From Minwuia sp. (GTDB taxonomy: Bacteria; Pseudomonadota; Alphaproteobacteria; Minwuiales; Minwuiaceae): a stretch of DNA of 44,424 nt. The DNA is taken from the NCBI GenBank assembly GCA_029213165.1, contig JARGNO010000001.1, positions 160,095 through 204,518 of the forward strand, given 5' to 3'. The notes under the pieces were generated by a model. The model had not been told where the DNA came from and did no database searches. It worked only from the letters and a program-made list of their open reading frames with translations. Positions 36,407 through 42,771 of this stretch are shown in pieces (the first letter of the stretch is position 1; each line of letters begins with the position of its first letter). Both the position numbers and the translations under genes were made by a program.

Positions 36407-37504
36407 TCAGGCGGCGGCCTGTGCCAGACGTTCGGCAGCAGGCGGTGCCTTCTTCAGTTCCGGCATGACTTCCCGCGCGAACAGTTCGGCGTTGCGCATG
36501 GATTCCTCCCGCGGCATCCCGGCGTAGGAGAACACCCCATTGAAGCCATCCGCACCGATGGTGTCGGCGGTCTTCATGATCTTCTCGAGGCACATCTCCG
36601 GCGTGCCCCAGACCTGCAGGTTCATGAAGAATTCGGTCGCCGCGTCGGGGCCATTCTTCAGCAGGTTGTCGCGGAACTGGGCGTAATACTCATAGCCCTT
36701 CATGTTCTGCATGTGGTCGCCGTCGAACTGGTAGTGGTCCATCACCGTCTTCCAGTAGCCACCGATGTATTTCAGCGCCATCTCGTAGGCGCGGTCCCGG
36801 TTCTCGTCGCAGAAGACCCAGCCACCGGCGATCGGTGCGGGGGCGTCCGCATTGTTCACCTCGCGGTAGATCGCGCGGTATTCGTCCAGCTCCTTGCGCA
36901 CGGCGGCCCAGGGCTTCTGCGGAATGATCAGGATACCGACCCCCAGCCGCGCCATGATGCGGGCTGATTCAGGGCTGACTGCGGCGGCATAGGTGCGACC
37001 GCGGAAGCTGCTGTGCGGGTTCGGCCGGATCTCGACGCGGGGCTGCTTGTAATGCTCGCCATCGAACTCGGCGTGACCGGTCTCCAGGCTGTCGAGGACC
37101 ATGGTCGCGGCCTCGACGAAACGCTCGCGGCTCTCCCCCATGTCCAGGCGGAAGCCATCGAACTCGACCTTGCCCGCGCCGCGACCGATGCCGAGGATGA
37201 AGCGGCCACCCGACATGTTGTCGAGCATCGAGATCTGCTCCGCAGCGCGCAGTGGGTCATGCCATGGCAGCACGACCACCATCGACCCGAGCTGGATCGT
37301 CTTCGAACGTCCGGCCATGTAGCTGAGAAACATCAGCGGGTCCGGGCACATGGTATAATCGGTGAAGTGATGCTCGACGGTCCAGACGCTGTCGAAACCC
37401 AGGGGTTCCGCCGCCTCTGCCAGAGCCATGTCAGCCTCGTAGACTTCCCTGTCCGAGCGTTCCTTGCCCGGATTCTGGAAGATCACACCCATCCCCACAT
37501 GCAT
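36407..37504 (-). CDS. LLM class flavin-dependent monooxygenase
   Basis: Luciferase-like protein of 365 residues: MHVGMGVIFQN start, VWTVEHHF near 43-50, LGSMVVVLPWHDPLRAAEQISMLDNMSGGRFILGIGRG in the TIM barrel, and VSPESARIMARLG. It would use reduced flavin (FMNH2) and O2 to oxidise a small substrate, so it needs a separate flavin reductase; one is encoded at 7460-8173 but far away. ATG at 37504 has GGAG upstream and aligns with the family start. It converges with the Rieske/ligase operon and may act on the same substrate. Confidence 0.9.
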   Translation of the reverse strand: MHVGMGVIFQNPGKERSDREVYEADMALAEAAEPLGFDSVWTVEHHFTDYTMCPDPLMFLSYMAGRSKTIQLGSMVVVLPWHDPLRAAEQISMLDNMSGGRFILGIGRGAGKVEFDGFRLDMGESRERFVEAATMVLDSLETGHAEFDGEHYKQPRVEIRPNPHSSFRGRTYAAAVSPESARIMARLGVGILIIPQKPWAAVRKELDEYRAIYREVNNADAPAPIAGGWVFCDENRDRAYEMALKYIGGYWKTVMDHYQFDGDHMQNMKGYEYYAQFRDNLLKNGPDAATEFFMNLQVWGTPEMCLEKIMKTADTIGADGFNGVFSYAGMPREESMRNAELFAREVMPELKKAPPAAERLAQAAA

Positions 37505-37716
37505 CAGCCTACTCCGTCGTGTTGAAGTGCTACTCACGGGTATCCTTGTGCCTGAAACGGACGATTGGGTCAAGTGGTCGCAGTCGGAATGGCAAATTCC
37601 TGGGCATCCGGGACAGCAGACGCCTGAATATCGGGCATTCGGCACATGATGCGACTATGGACAACCTGATGGTTGCAGGCGCTGGTCAGTCGGCTGTTCG
37701 GATTGGGAGGGGCCGA

Positions 37717-37750
37717 TCAGATCCGGAAGGGACGGTCAGATCCGGAAGGG
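37717..37750. repeat. Direct repeat at the 3' end of a hypothetical gene
   Basis: TCAGATCCGGAAGGG occurs at 37717-37731 and again at 37736-37750, a period of 19 bases with only two mismatches across the unit. The second copy holds the reverse-strand stop codon and last codons of the gene at 37736-38143; the first lies just beyond the stop. It looks like a small tandem duplication. Confidence 0.75.
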
Positions 37751-38143
37751 CTGGCGCAGACCGGCACCGTCGGGCCGCAGGACCATCGCGGAGAGATCGC
37801 CTGCAGCACGATAGGCGATCACGGCATCGGAAGCCCGATCCGCCATCGTCACCGCCCCGCCATCCAGCTGCGCCTGGCGCTGCACTTCGAAGAGCAGGCG
37901 ATGCCCTATCAGGCCGGACAGGGTCGGAACCGGCCAATGGGCCGAGGTCGCGGGTGCGGAATGCGCGGCATTACCGGGGCCAAGCGGATTAGGTGGCGCG
38001 TCCTGCTGCCCGCGGCTTTCGCTGATCCGTTCGGTTGGTGCGACAGGGCGGTCGGCGGCGCTGCCACGGTCTGTCGGCGCGACGCCTGCCGACATCGCAC
38101 GCAGTACCGGACCGGCGCTGGTACTGACCCCGTTCACACGCAT
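37736..38143 (-). CDS. Hypothetical protein, 135 residues
   Basis: Open frame beginning MRVNGVSTSAGPVLRAMS, with a Pro/Ala/Ser-rich middle and a more ordered end (HRLLFEVQRQAQ and AVIAYRAAG). N-termini of this style and the FEVQRQAQ...AYRAAG pattern occur, as I recall, in uncharacterised alphaproteobacterial proteins often near flagellar genes, but no flagellar gene is in the window. The upstream 128 bases are markedly AT-rich, consistent with a promoter on the reverse strand. The ribosome site is weak. Codon use looks coding, but confidence in the gene is moderate; 37505-37735 beyond its stop holds no other gene I can support. Confidence 0.55.
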   Translation of the reverse strand: MRVNGVSTSAGPVLRAMSAGVAPTDRGSAADRPVAPTERISESRGQQDAPPNPLGPGNAAHSAPATSAHWPVPTLSGLIGHRLLFEVQRQAQLDGGAVTMADRASDAVIAYRAAGDLSAMVLRPDGAGLRQPFRI

Positions 38144-38271
38144 TTCGAGTCCGAGAATGACTGTCGCATCCCCGGAATATATCGCCCAGGAAAATCGTAT
38201 ACAAATAGTTAATCAGAAATCTTGGTTAATTTCTGTCGAATTTGTTTACAATTTTACTCAAATGATGGCCA

Positions 38272-38898
38272 TCAACCCTTGGGCTTCATCATCTTCTCAA
38301 GTTGGCGCTGCATGGCGTCAAGTTGATCCTTCATCTGCTCGATATCACCCGACGCGCCAGCGGTTAACGGCTTCTCGCCTGTCCGGGTCGCGGGCTTTGC
38401 GGGCGCTGGCTCGCCTGCCGCAGGTGCTCCGTCCTGCACTGCCGCGAACGGATTGAACATGCTCATGGCCTGGTCGAACAGCGCCATGTTGCGCTTGGTC
38501 GCCTCCTCGAAATGCTGCAGGGGCGAGCCAAGGCTGCCACCGAAGCGGGTGCGCATCTCGTCCTGGTTCTTCGAGAACGCATCCATCGACATGTCGAGAT
38601 AGCTGGGCAGCAGTCCCTGCAGGCTGTCACCGTAGAAACTGATGAGTTGACGAAGGAAATTCACCGGCAGCACGTTCTGGCCCTTGCCCTCCGCCTCGAA
38701 GATGATCTGCGTCAGGACGGACCGGGTGATGTCCTCCCCCGATTTGGCGTCGAAGACCACGAAGTCGATATCGTCCCGCACCATCTCGGCCAGATGGTCC
38801 AGAGTGACGTAGGAAGAAGTGGAAGTATTGTAGAGCCGTCGGTTCGCATACTTCTTGATGGTCACCGGACCCTCTCCGGCCTTTTCTCGACGGGACAT
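38272..38898 (-). CDS. phaR: Polyhydroxyalkanoate synthesis repressor PhaR
   Basis: Regulator of 208 residues. The N-terminal PhaR DNA-binding domain is clear (IKKYANRRLYNTSTSSYVTLDHLAEMVRDD, about residues 14-43, in the family's usual position), followed by PHB-accumulation regulatory repeats (LLPSYLDMSMDAF) and a Pro/Ala linker with a short C-terminal helical segment ending KMMKPKG. PhaR binds both nascent polyester and DNA, repressing phasin and pha genes until polymer appears. It is divergent from the PhaE-like/PhaC-like pair; boxes similar to those before phaA lie in its upstream gap, which suggests autoregulation. Confidence 0.96.
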   Translation of the reverse strand: MSRREKAGEGPVTIKKYANRRLYNTSTSSYVTLDHLAEMVRDDIDFVVFDAKSGEDITRSVLTQIIFEAEGKGQNVLPVNFLRQLISFYGDSLQGLLPSYLDMSMDAFSKNQDEMRTRFGGSLGSPLQHFEEATKRNMALFDQAMSMFNPFAAVQDGAPAAGEPAPAKPATRTGEKPLTAGASGDIEQMKDQLDAMQRQLEKMMKPKG

Positions 38899-38971
38899 TC
38901 AGCAACTCCGACCAGGTTTGTGCGCGACCCTGTCATGCCAGGGCACGTGAACATCGAACTATCGCCGTTTC

Positions 38972-38984
38972 ATGTTGCATTGCG
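38972..38984 (-). promoter_or_regulatory. Candidate PhaR box upstream of phaR
   Basis: The reverse strand reads CGCAATGCAACAT, 11 of 13 bases identical to the box at 40578-40590 before phaA. It is 74 bases upstream of the phaR start and 83 before the small PhaE-like gene. TGC-rich sites are known for PhaR in other species. Confidence 0.45.
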
Positions 38985-39066
38985 CAAGGCGTATTCGCTC
39001 TTGCAGCGAAGTCACGCCGGGGCGCGAAGATTTCTTGTGGCCCGGAAATGCTGTAGATTGGCCGCA

Positions 39067-39366
39067 ATGACAACGCCAGCATCTGATCCTCCCGACCCGG
39101 ACCGCCTCGCCCGCCAGTTCGTTGACCTCTGGCAGGAGCAGGCTGCCCGGGCCTCCGCCGATCCCCGGCTGAGGGAGAGCTGGAAAGCCTTGAGCGGATT
39201 ATTGCATGACCGCAGCGCCGAACAGGAAACAGCCGGGCCCCGGGGTGAGCCGACGCATCGGTCCCCGCCCGCTGGCGCTGCATCTGGCGACAGCGGGGGC
39301 GACGCTGACCGGGGCAATGGCGGCACTGCCCCTGGCGCAGTCCGGCGGGATTCCCTGGCACCCTGA
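39067..39366 (+). CDS. Small PhaE-like protein upstream of PhaC-like hydrolase
   Basis: Frame of 99 residues. Residues 1-50 (DPDRLARQFVDLWQEQ, then ADPRLRESWKALSGLL) look like a genuine folded segment, similar to small proteins I recall preceding PhaC-like genes in Rhodospirillales and to the start of PhaE. From about residue 47 the frame overlaps the hydrolase gene by 161 bases, and the tail there is Gly/Asp-rich, low complexity and probably non-functional. The ribosome site is poor. It could be a PHA-synthase accessory subunit; its expression is unproven. Confidence 0.5.
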   Translation: MTTPASDPPDPDRLARQFVDLWQEQAARASADPRLRESWKALSGLLHDRSAEQETAGPRGEPTHRSPPAGAASGDSGGDADRGNGGTAPGAVRRDSLAP

Positions 39367-40465
39367 CATTGCCGACAGGGCCAACGGCCTGCTGGCCGCC
39401 ATGGCAGCAACGGACAGCACGAAGCTGGGCGCCGCGATTGCCGCCGAGTGCGCGCGACGGATGCAGGCCACCCTGGCAGGCATTGAACAGTACCAGACCC
39501 ATCCCTGGCACCGGATCGCCGATGAGCCACCTGCCCTCTGGCGACAGGGCGCGGTGCGGCTGCTTGACTATGGTGTTCCGGGTCAGGCCGACGCGCCGGT
39601 GGTCATGTTCGTGCCATCGCAGATCACCCGGGCCTGGGTCCTGGACCTGCTGCCCGACAACAGCATGCTTCGCTGGCTGGCAGCGGAGGCGGGGTTGCGT
39701 CCCCTGTTGCTCGACTGGGGCACGCCGGGAAAGCCGGAGCGCCGCTACGATGTCGCCGCGTTTCTCGAGGGACCGCTTTCCTCGGCGCTCGATGCGGCGG
39801 TCCGCCTGAATGGCGACCGGCCTGTTCCACTTGTCGGCTATTGCATGGGCGGCACATTGTCAGTCGCCCTGAGCCTGCTGCGCGGCGATGCCATCTCCGC
39901 CCTGGCCCTGCTGGCCTCCCCATGGGACTTCCACGCGGACCTCAGCCCGCAGGCCGAAGCCTTCGCCGCGTCGCTGCCCATGTGGCAACCGGTGCTGGAG
40001 GCCTTTGGCGAGATGCCCATCGACCTGATCCAGGCCTTCTTTGCCGCGCTTGATCCCAATCTCGCGCAACGCAAGTTCGCCCGCTTCGCCGGCATGGACC
40101 CAGGCAGCGAGAAGGCCCGGCAGTTCGTGGCGCTGGAGGACTGGCTGAACGACGGACCGGCCCTGCCGCCCAGGGTCGCCCATGACTGCCTTGTCGGCTG
40201 GTACAACGAGAACCTGCCCGGCACGGGCCGCTGGCAGATCGGGGACACGGCAATCCGGCCCGGCGACCTGAGAATGCCCGTGTTCGCGGCCATCCCGGCA
40301 CAGGACCGGATCGTGCCACCCGCCTCCGCCCGTGGCGCGGTGCGCGACCTGCCGCAGGCCACCGTGATCGAACCTGCGGCGGGCCATATCGGCATGGTGG
40401 TCGGATCCCGTGCCCGGCGCAGCCTCTGGCAGCCCCTTGGCGATTGGCTGGGGACCGTGACATGA
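39206..40465 (+). CDS. PhaC-like alpha/beta hydrolase (short PHA synthase relative)
   Basis: Alpha/beta-fold protein of 419 residues with PHA-synthase features: the modified lipase box GYCMGG with Cys213, Asp367 (PAQDRIVPP) and His394 (AAGHIGMVV) as catalytic triad, and the PhaC-like stretch VLDLLPDNSMLRWLAAE. It is shorter than class I PhaC (about 590) and its N-terminus (RRIGPRPLALHL) belongs to a distinct Rhodospirillales branch. It could polymerise hydroxyacyl-CoA, or depolymerise or transfer acyl groups. It lies divergent from phaR and upstream of phaA-phaB, which supports a polymer role. Its start overlaps the small upstream gene by 161 bases. Confidence 0.88.
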   Translation: MTAAPNRKQPGPGVSRRIGPRPLALHLATAGATLTGAMAALPLAQSGGIPWHPDIADRANGLLAAMAATDSTKLGAAIAAECARRMQATLAGIEQYQTHPWHRIADEPPALWRQGAVRLLDYGVPGQADAPVVMFVPSQITRAWVLDLLPDNSMLRWLAAEAGLRPLLLDWGTPGKPERRYDVAAFLEGPLSSALDAAVRLNGDRPVPLVGYCMGGTLSVALSLLRGDAISALALLASPWDFHADLSPQAEAFAASLPMWQPVLEAFGEMPIDLIQAFFAALDPNLAQRKFARFAGMDPGSEKARQFVALEDWLNDGPALPPRVAHDCLVGWYNENLPGTGRWQIGDTAIRPGDLRMPVFAAIPAQDRIVPPASARGAVRDLPQATVIEPAAGHIGMVVGSRARRSLWQPLGDWLGTVT

Positions 40466-40483
40466 CAGGCGATTCGGCATTGG

Positions 40484-40611
40484 TGCGTTGCAGCAAGAAT
40501 ACCGCTGCGCCGTCGCGACATACCGACACATTAACCATTCCACAGTTGCCGGAACCCTCGGAGACCGGCACTCTTTTCGCAATGCAGCAATCATATGTTG
40601 CGTCGCAGCAA
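40484..40611 (+). promoter_or_regulatory. Three repeated TGC-rich boxes upstream of phaA
   Basis: TGCGTTGCAGCAA (40484-40496), CGCAATGCAGCAA (40578-40590) and TGCGTCGCAGCAA (40599-40611) share the pattern YGCRWNGCAGCAA in the same orientation. The last two start 21 bases apart, two helical turns; the first is 94 upstream, about nine turns. They sit in the 211-base gap before phaA and are candidate PhaR operators. The gap holds no gene. Confidence 0.6.
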
Positions 40612-40676
40612 TGTCTGTGTGACGCAGCGTAAGGCGTGATATGCTGTCCGAGAAACCACCAAGGAGGAAATCCTGA

Positions 40677-41852
40677 ATGTCCGATATCGTCATCGCATCT
40701 GCCGCCCGTACCCCGGTCGGCTCCTTCAACGGGGCGTTCGGGTCCGTTCCCGCGCATGATCTCGGCACCGTCGCGATCAAGGGCGCGCTGGAGCGCGCCG
40801 GTGTCGACGCCGCCGAAGTCTCAGAAGTCATCATGGGCCAGATCCTGACCGCAGGTCAGGGCCAGAACCCGGCCCGCCAGGCATCGATCAATGCCGGTGT
40901 GCCGCAGGAAAGCCCGGCCTGGGGCGTGAACATGCTGTGCGGCTCCGGCCTGCGCACCGTTGCGCTCGGCTGGCAGGCCATCCGCAACGGCGACAGCAAG
41001 ATCGTGGTTGCCGGCGGCCAGGAAAGCATGTCCATGGCACCGCACGCCCAGCATCTGCGCGCCGGTGCCCGCATGGGCGACATGAAGTTCATCGATACGA
41101 TGATCCGCGATGGTCTCTGGGATGCCTTCAACGGCTATCACATGGGCAATACCGCAGAGAACATTGCCCAGCAGTGGCAGATCACGCGGGAGCAGCAGGA
41201 CGAATTCGCCCTCGCATCCCAGAACAAGGCCGAGGCAGCGCAGAAGGCCGGGAAGTTCAAGGACGAGATCGTGCCGGTCACCATCAAGGGCCGCAAGGGC
41301 GATACGGTGGTGTCGGAGGACGAATACATCCGCCATGGCGCGACGATGGACATGATGACGAAGCTGCGTCCGGCCTTCACCAAGGATGGCTCCGTCACCG
41401 CCGGCAATGCATCCGGCATCAACGATGGTGCCGGTGCAGTCGTCATGATGACCGCTGAAGAGGCGGCGAAGCGTGGCATCACCCCGCTGGCCCGTATCGT
41501 CTCCTGGGCCCAGGCCGGTGTCGATCCCGCGATCATGGGCATCGGGCCGGTCCCGGCGACGCGCAGCGCGCTGGAGAAAGCGGGCTGGACCGTCGATGAC
41601 CTGGACCTGATCGAGGCCAATGAGGCCTTTGCCGCACAGGCCTGCGCCGTCGGCAAGGACCTGGGCATCGACCCGGCGAAGCTGAACGTCAATGGCGGCG
41701 CCATTGCCATCGGCCATCCCATCGGTGCCTCCGGTACCCGTGTGCTCAACACCCTGCTGTTCGAGATGCAGAAGCGTGATGCCAAGAAGGGCCTCGCCAC
41801 CCTGTGCATCGGCGGCGGCATGGGTATCGCCATGTGCGTCGAGCGCGACTGA
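40677..41852 (+). CDS. phaA: Acetyl-CoA acetyltransferase (beta-ketothiolase)
   Basis: Biosynthetic thiolase of 391 residues that condenses two acetyl-CoA into acetoacetyl-CoA, first step of polyhydroxybutyrate synthesis. Catalytic Cys88 (MLCGSGLRT), His347 ([10 protein letters not shown]) and Cys377 (TLCIGGGMG) are all present and the length is standard. A strong AAGGAGG precedes the ATG. Three repeated boxes upstream may bind PhaR. It is followed by phaB after a 112-base gap holding a large hairpin. Confidence 0.97.
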   Translation: MSDIVIASAARTPVGSFNGAFGSVPAHDLGTVAIKGALERAGVDAAEVSEVIMGQILTAGQGQNPARQASINAGVPQESPAWGVNMLCGSGLRTVALGWQAIRNGDSKIVVAGGQESMSMAPHAQHLRAGARMGDMKFIDTMIRDGLWDAFNGYHMGNTAENIAQQWQITREQQDEFALASQNKAEAAQKAGKFKDEIVPVTIKGRKGDTVVSEDEYIRHGATMDMMTKLRPAFTKDGSVTAGNASGINDGAGAVVMMTAEEAAKRGITPLARIVSWAQAGVDPAIMGIGPVPATRSALEKAGWTVDDLDLIEANEAFAAQACAVGKDLGIDPAKLNVNGGAIAIGHPIGASGTRVLNTLLFEMQKRDAKKGLATLCIGGGMGIAMCVERD

Positions 41853-41869
41853 CCCGAACGACCGACGAA

Positions 41870-41915
41870 CCGTTCCGATCCGCGGCCCTGCTGCAGGGCC
41901 GCGGGTCAGGAACGG
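41870..41915 (+). other. Large nested hairpin between phaA and phaB
   Basis: Outer arms CCGTTCC (41870-41876) and GGAACGG (41909-41915) enclose perfect inner 10-bp arms CCGCGGCCCT (41880-41889) and AGGGCCGCGG (41895-41904) with a five-base loop. No T-run follows; it may partly attenuate or stabilise the phaA message and so set the phaA:phaB ratio. Confidence 0.7.
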
Positions 41916-41964
41916 GCGTCACAACATCCTCCCCCAAGAAAAAGAAACCAAGGAGTCCAATCAG

Positions 41965-42687
41965 ATGGCACGAGTAGCACTCGTCACTGGCGGCACGCGC
42001 GGTATCGGCGCGGCCATTTCCACCACCCTGCGCGATGCCGGGATCAGCGTTGCCGCGAATTATGCAGGCAATGACGAGGCCGCCCGGGCCTTCACGGCGG
42101 AGACCGGCATTCCCGCCTTCAAGTTCGACGTCTCCGATTTCGACGCGGTACATGCGGCCGTGGCGAAGATTACCGCAGAAGTCGGCCCCATCGACATCGT
42201 GGTCAACAATGCCGGCATCACCCGCGACGGCACGCTGGCGCGGATGAGCAAGGAAGCCTGGCAGGCGGTCATCGACACCAACCTGGGCGGCTGCTTCAAC
42301 CTGGCCAAGGCAACCTTCGACGGCATGAAGGAGCGCAGCTTCGGCCGCATCGTCAACATCGGCTCCATCAACGGCCAGGCCGGCCAGTACGGTCAGGTGA
42401 ACTATGCCGCCGCCAAGTCCGGCATCCACGGCTTCACCAAGGCCCTGGCGCAGGAAGGCGCACGGTTCAACATCACCGTCAACGCCATCGCACCAGGTTA
42501 CATCGACACCGACATGGTGGCCGCGGTTCCGGCCAATGTGCTGGAGAAGATCGTTGCCAAGATTCCGGTCGGGCGCTTGGGCCATGCCGACGAGATCGCG
42601 CGTGGTGTGCTGTTCCTGGTTTCCGATGACGCGACCTTCGTCACCGGCTCCACCATGTCCATCAATGGTGGCCAGCACATGTACTGA
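41965..42687 (+). CDS. phaB: Acetoacetyl-CoA reductase
   Basis: NADPH-dependent SDR of 240 residues reducing acetoacetyl-CoA to (R)-3-hydroxybutyryl-CoA. Cofactor motif GGTRGIG at the N-terminus, NNAGITRD near 85, Ser134 and catalytic Tyr147 and Lys151 (YAAAK), and the PhaB-like INGQAGQYGQVNY segment support the call over FabG. A clear AAGGAG precedes the ATG. A GAAA-loop terminator follows the stop. Confidence 0.96.
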   Translation: MARVALVTGGTRGIGAAISTTLRDAGISVAANYAGNDEAARAFTAETGIPAFKFDVSDFDAVHAAVAKITAEVGPIDIVVNNAGITRDGTLARMSKEAWQAVIDTNLGGCFNLAKATFDGMKERSFGRIVNIGSINGQAGQYGQVNYAAAKSGIHGFTKALAQEGARFNITVNAIAPGYIDTDMVAAVPANVLEKIVAKIPVGRLGHADEIARGVLFLVSDDATFVTGSTMSINGGQHMY

Positions 42688-42717
42688 CGGCACACGCCAG
42701 TCAGTCGCAACCAACGG

Positions 42718-42749
42718 GAAGGCGGTGTCCGGAAACGGATGCCGCCTTC
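42718..42749 (+). terminator. Terminator after phaB
   Basis: Arms GAAGGCGG (42718-42725) and CCGCCTTC (42742-42749) continue through two G-U wobbles into TCCG/CGGA, giving a nearly continuous 14-bp stem closed by a GAAA tetraloop, followed by TTGCC. It fits an intrinsic terminator for phaA-phaB, with a weak T tract. Confidence 0.75.
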
Positions 42750-42771
42750 TTGCCATGGCGCACCGGTCAGG

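Noticed and set aside
37673-38212. Forward frame opposite the 135-residue hypothetical gene
   Set aside because: Arg-rich with no domain and no ribosome site; the reverse frame has the better N-terminus and promoter-like upstream DNA.
38210-38230. Pair of TTAA sequences as a CtrA site
   Set aside because: The spacing is 13 bases rather than the 7 of the CtrA consensus, in a region that is AT-rich anyway.
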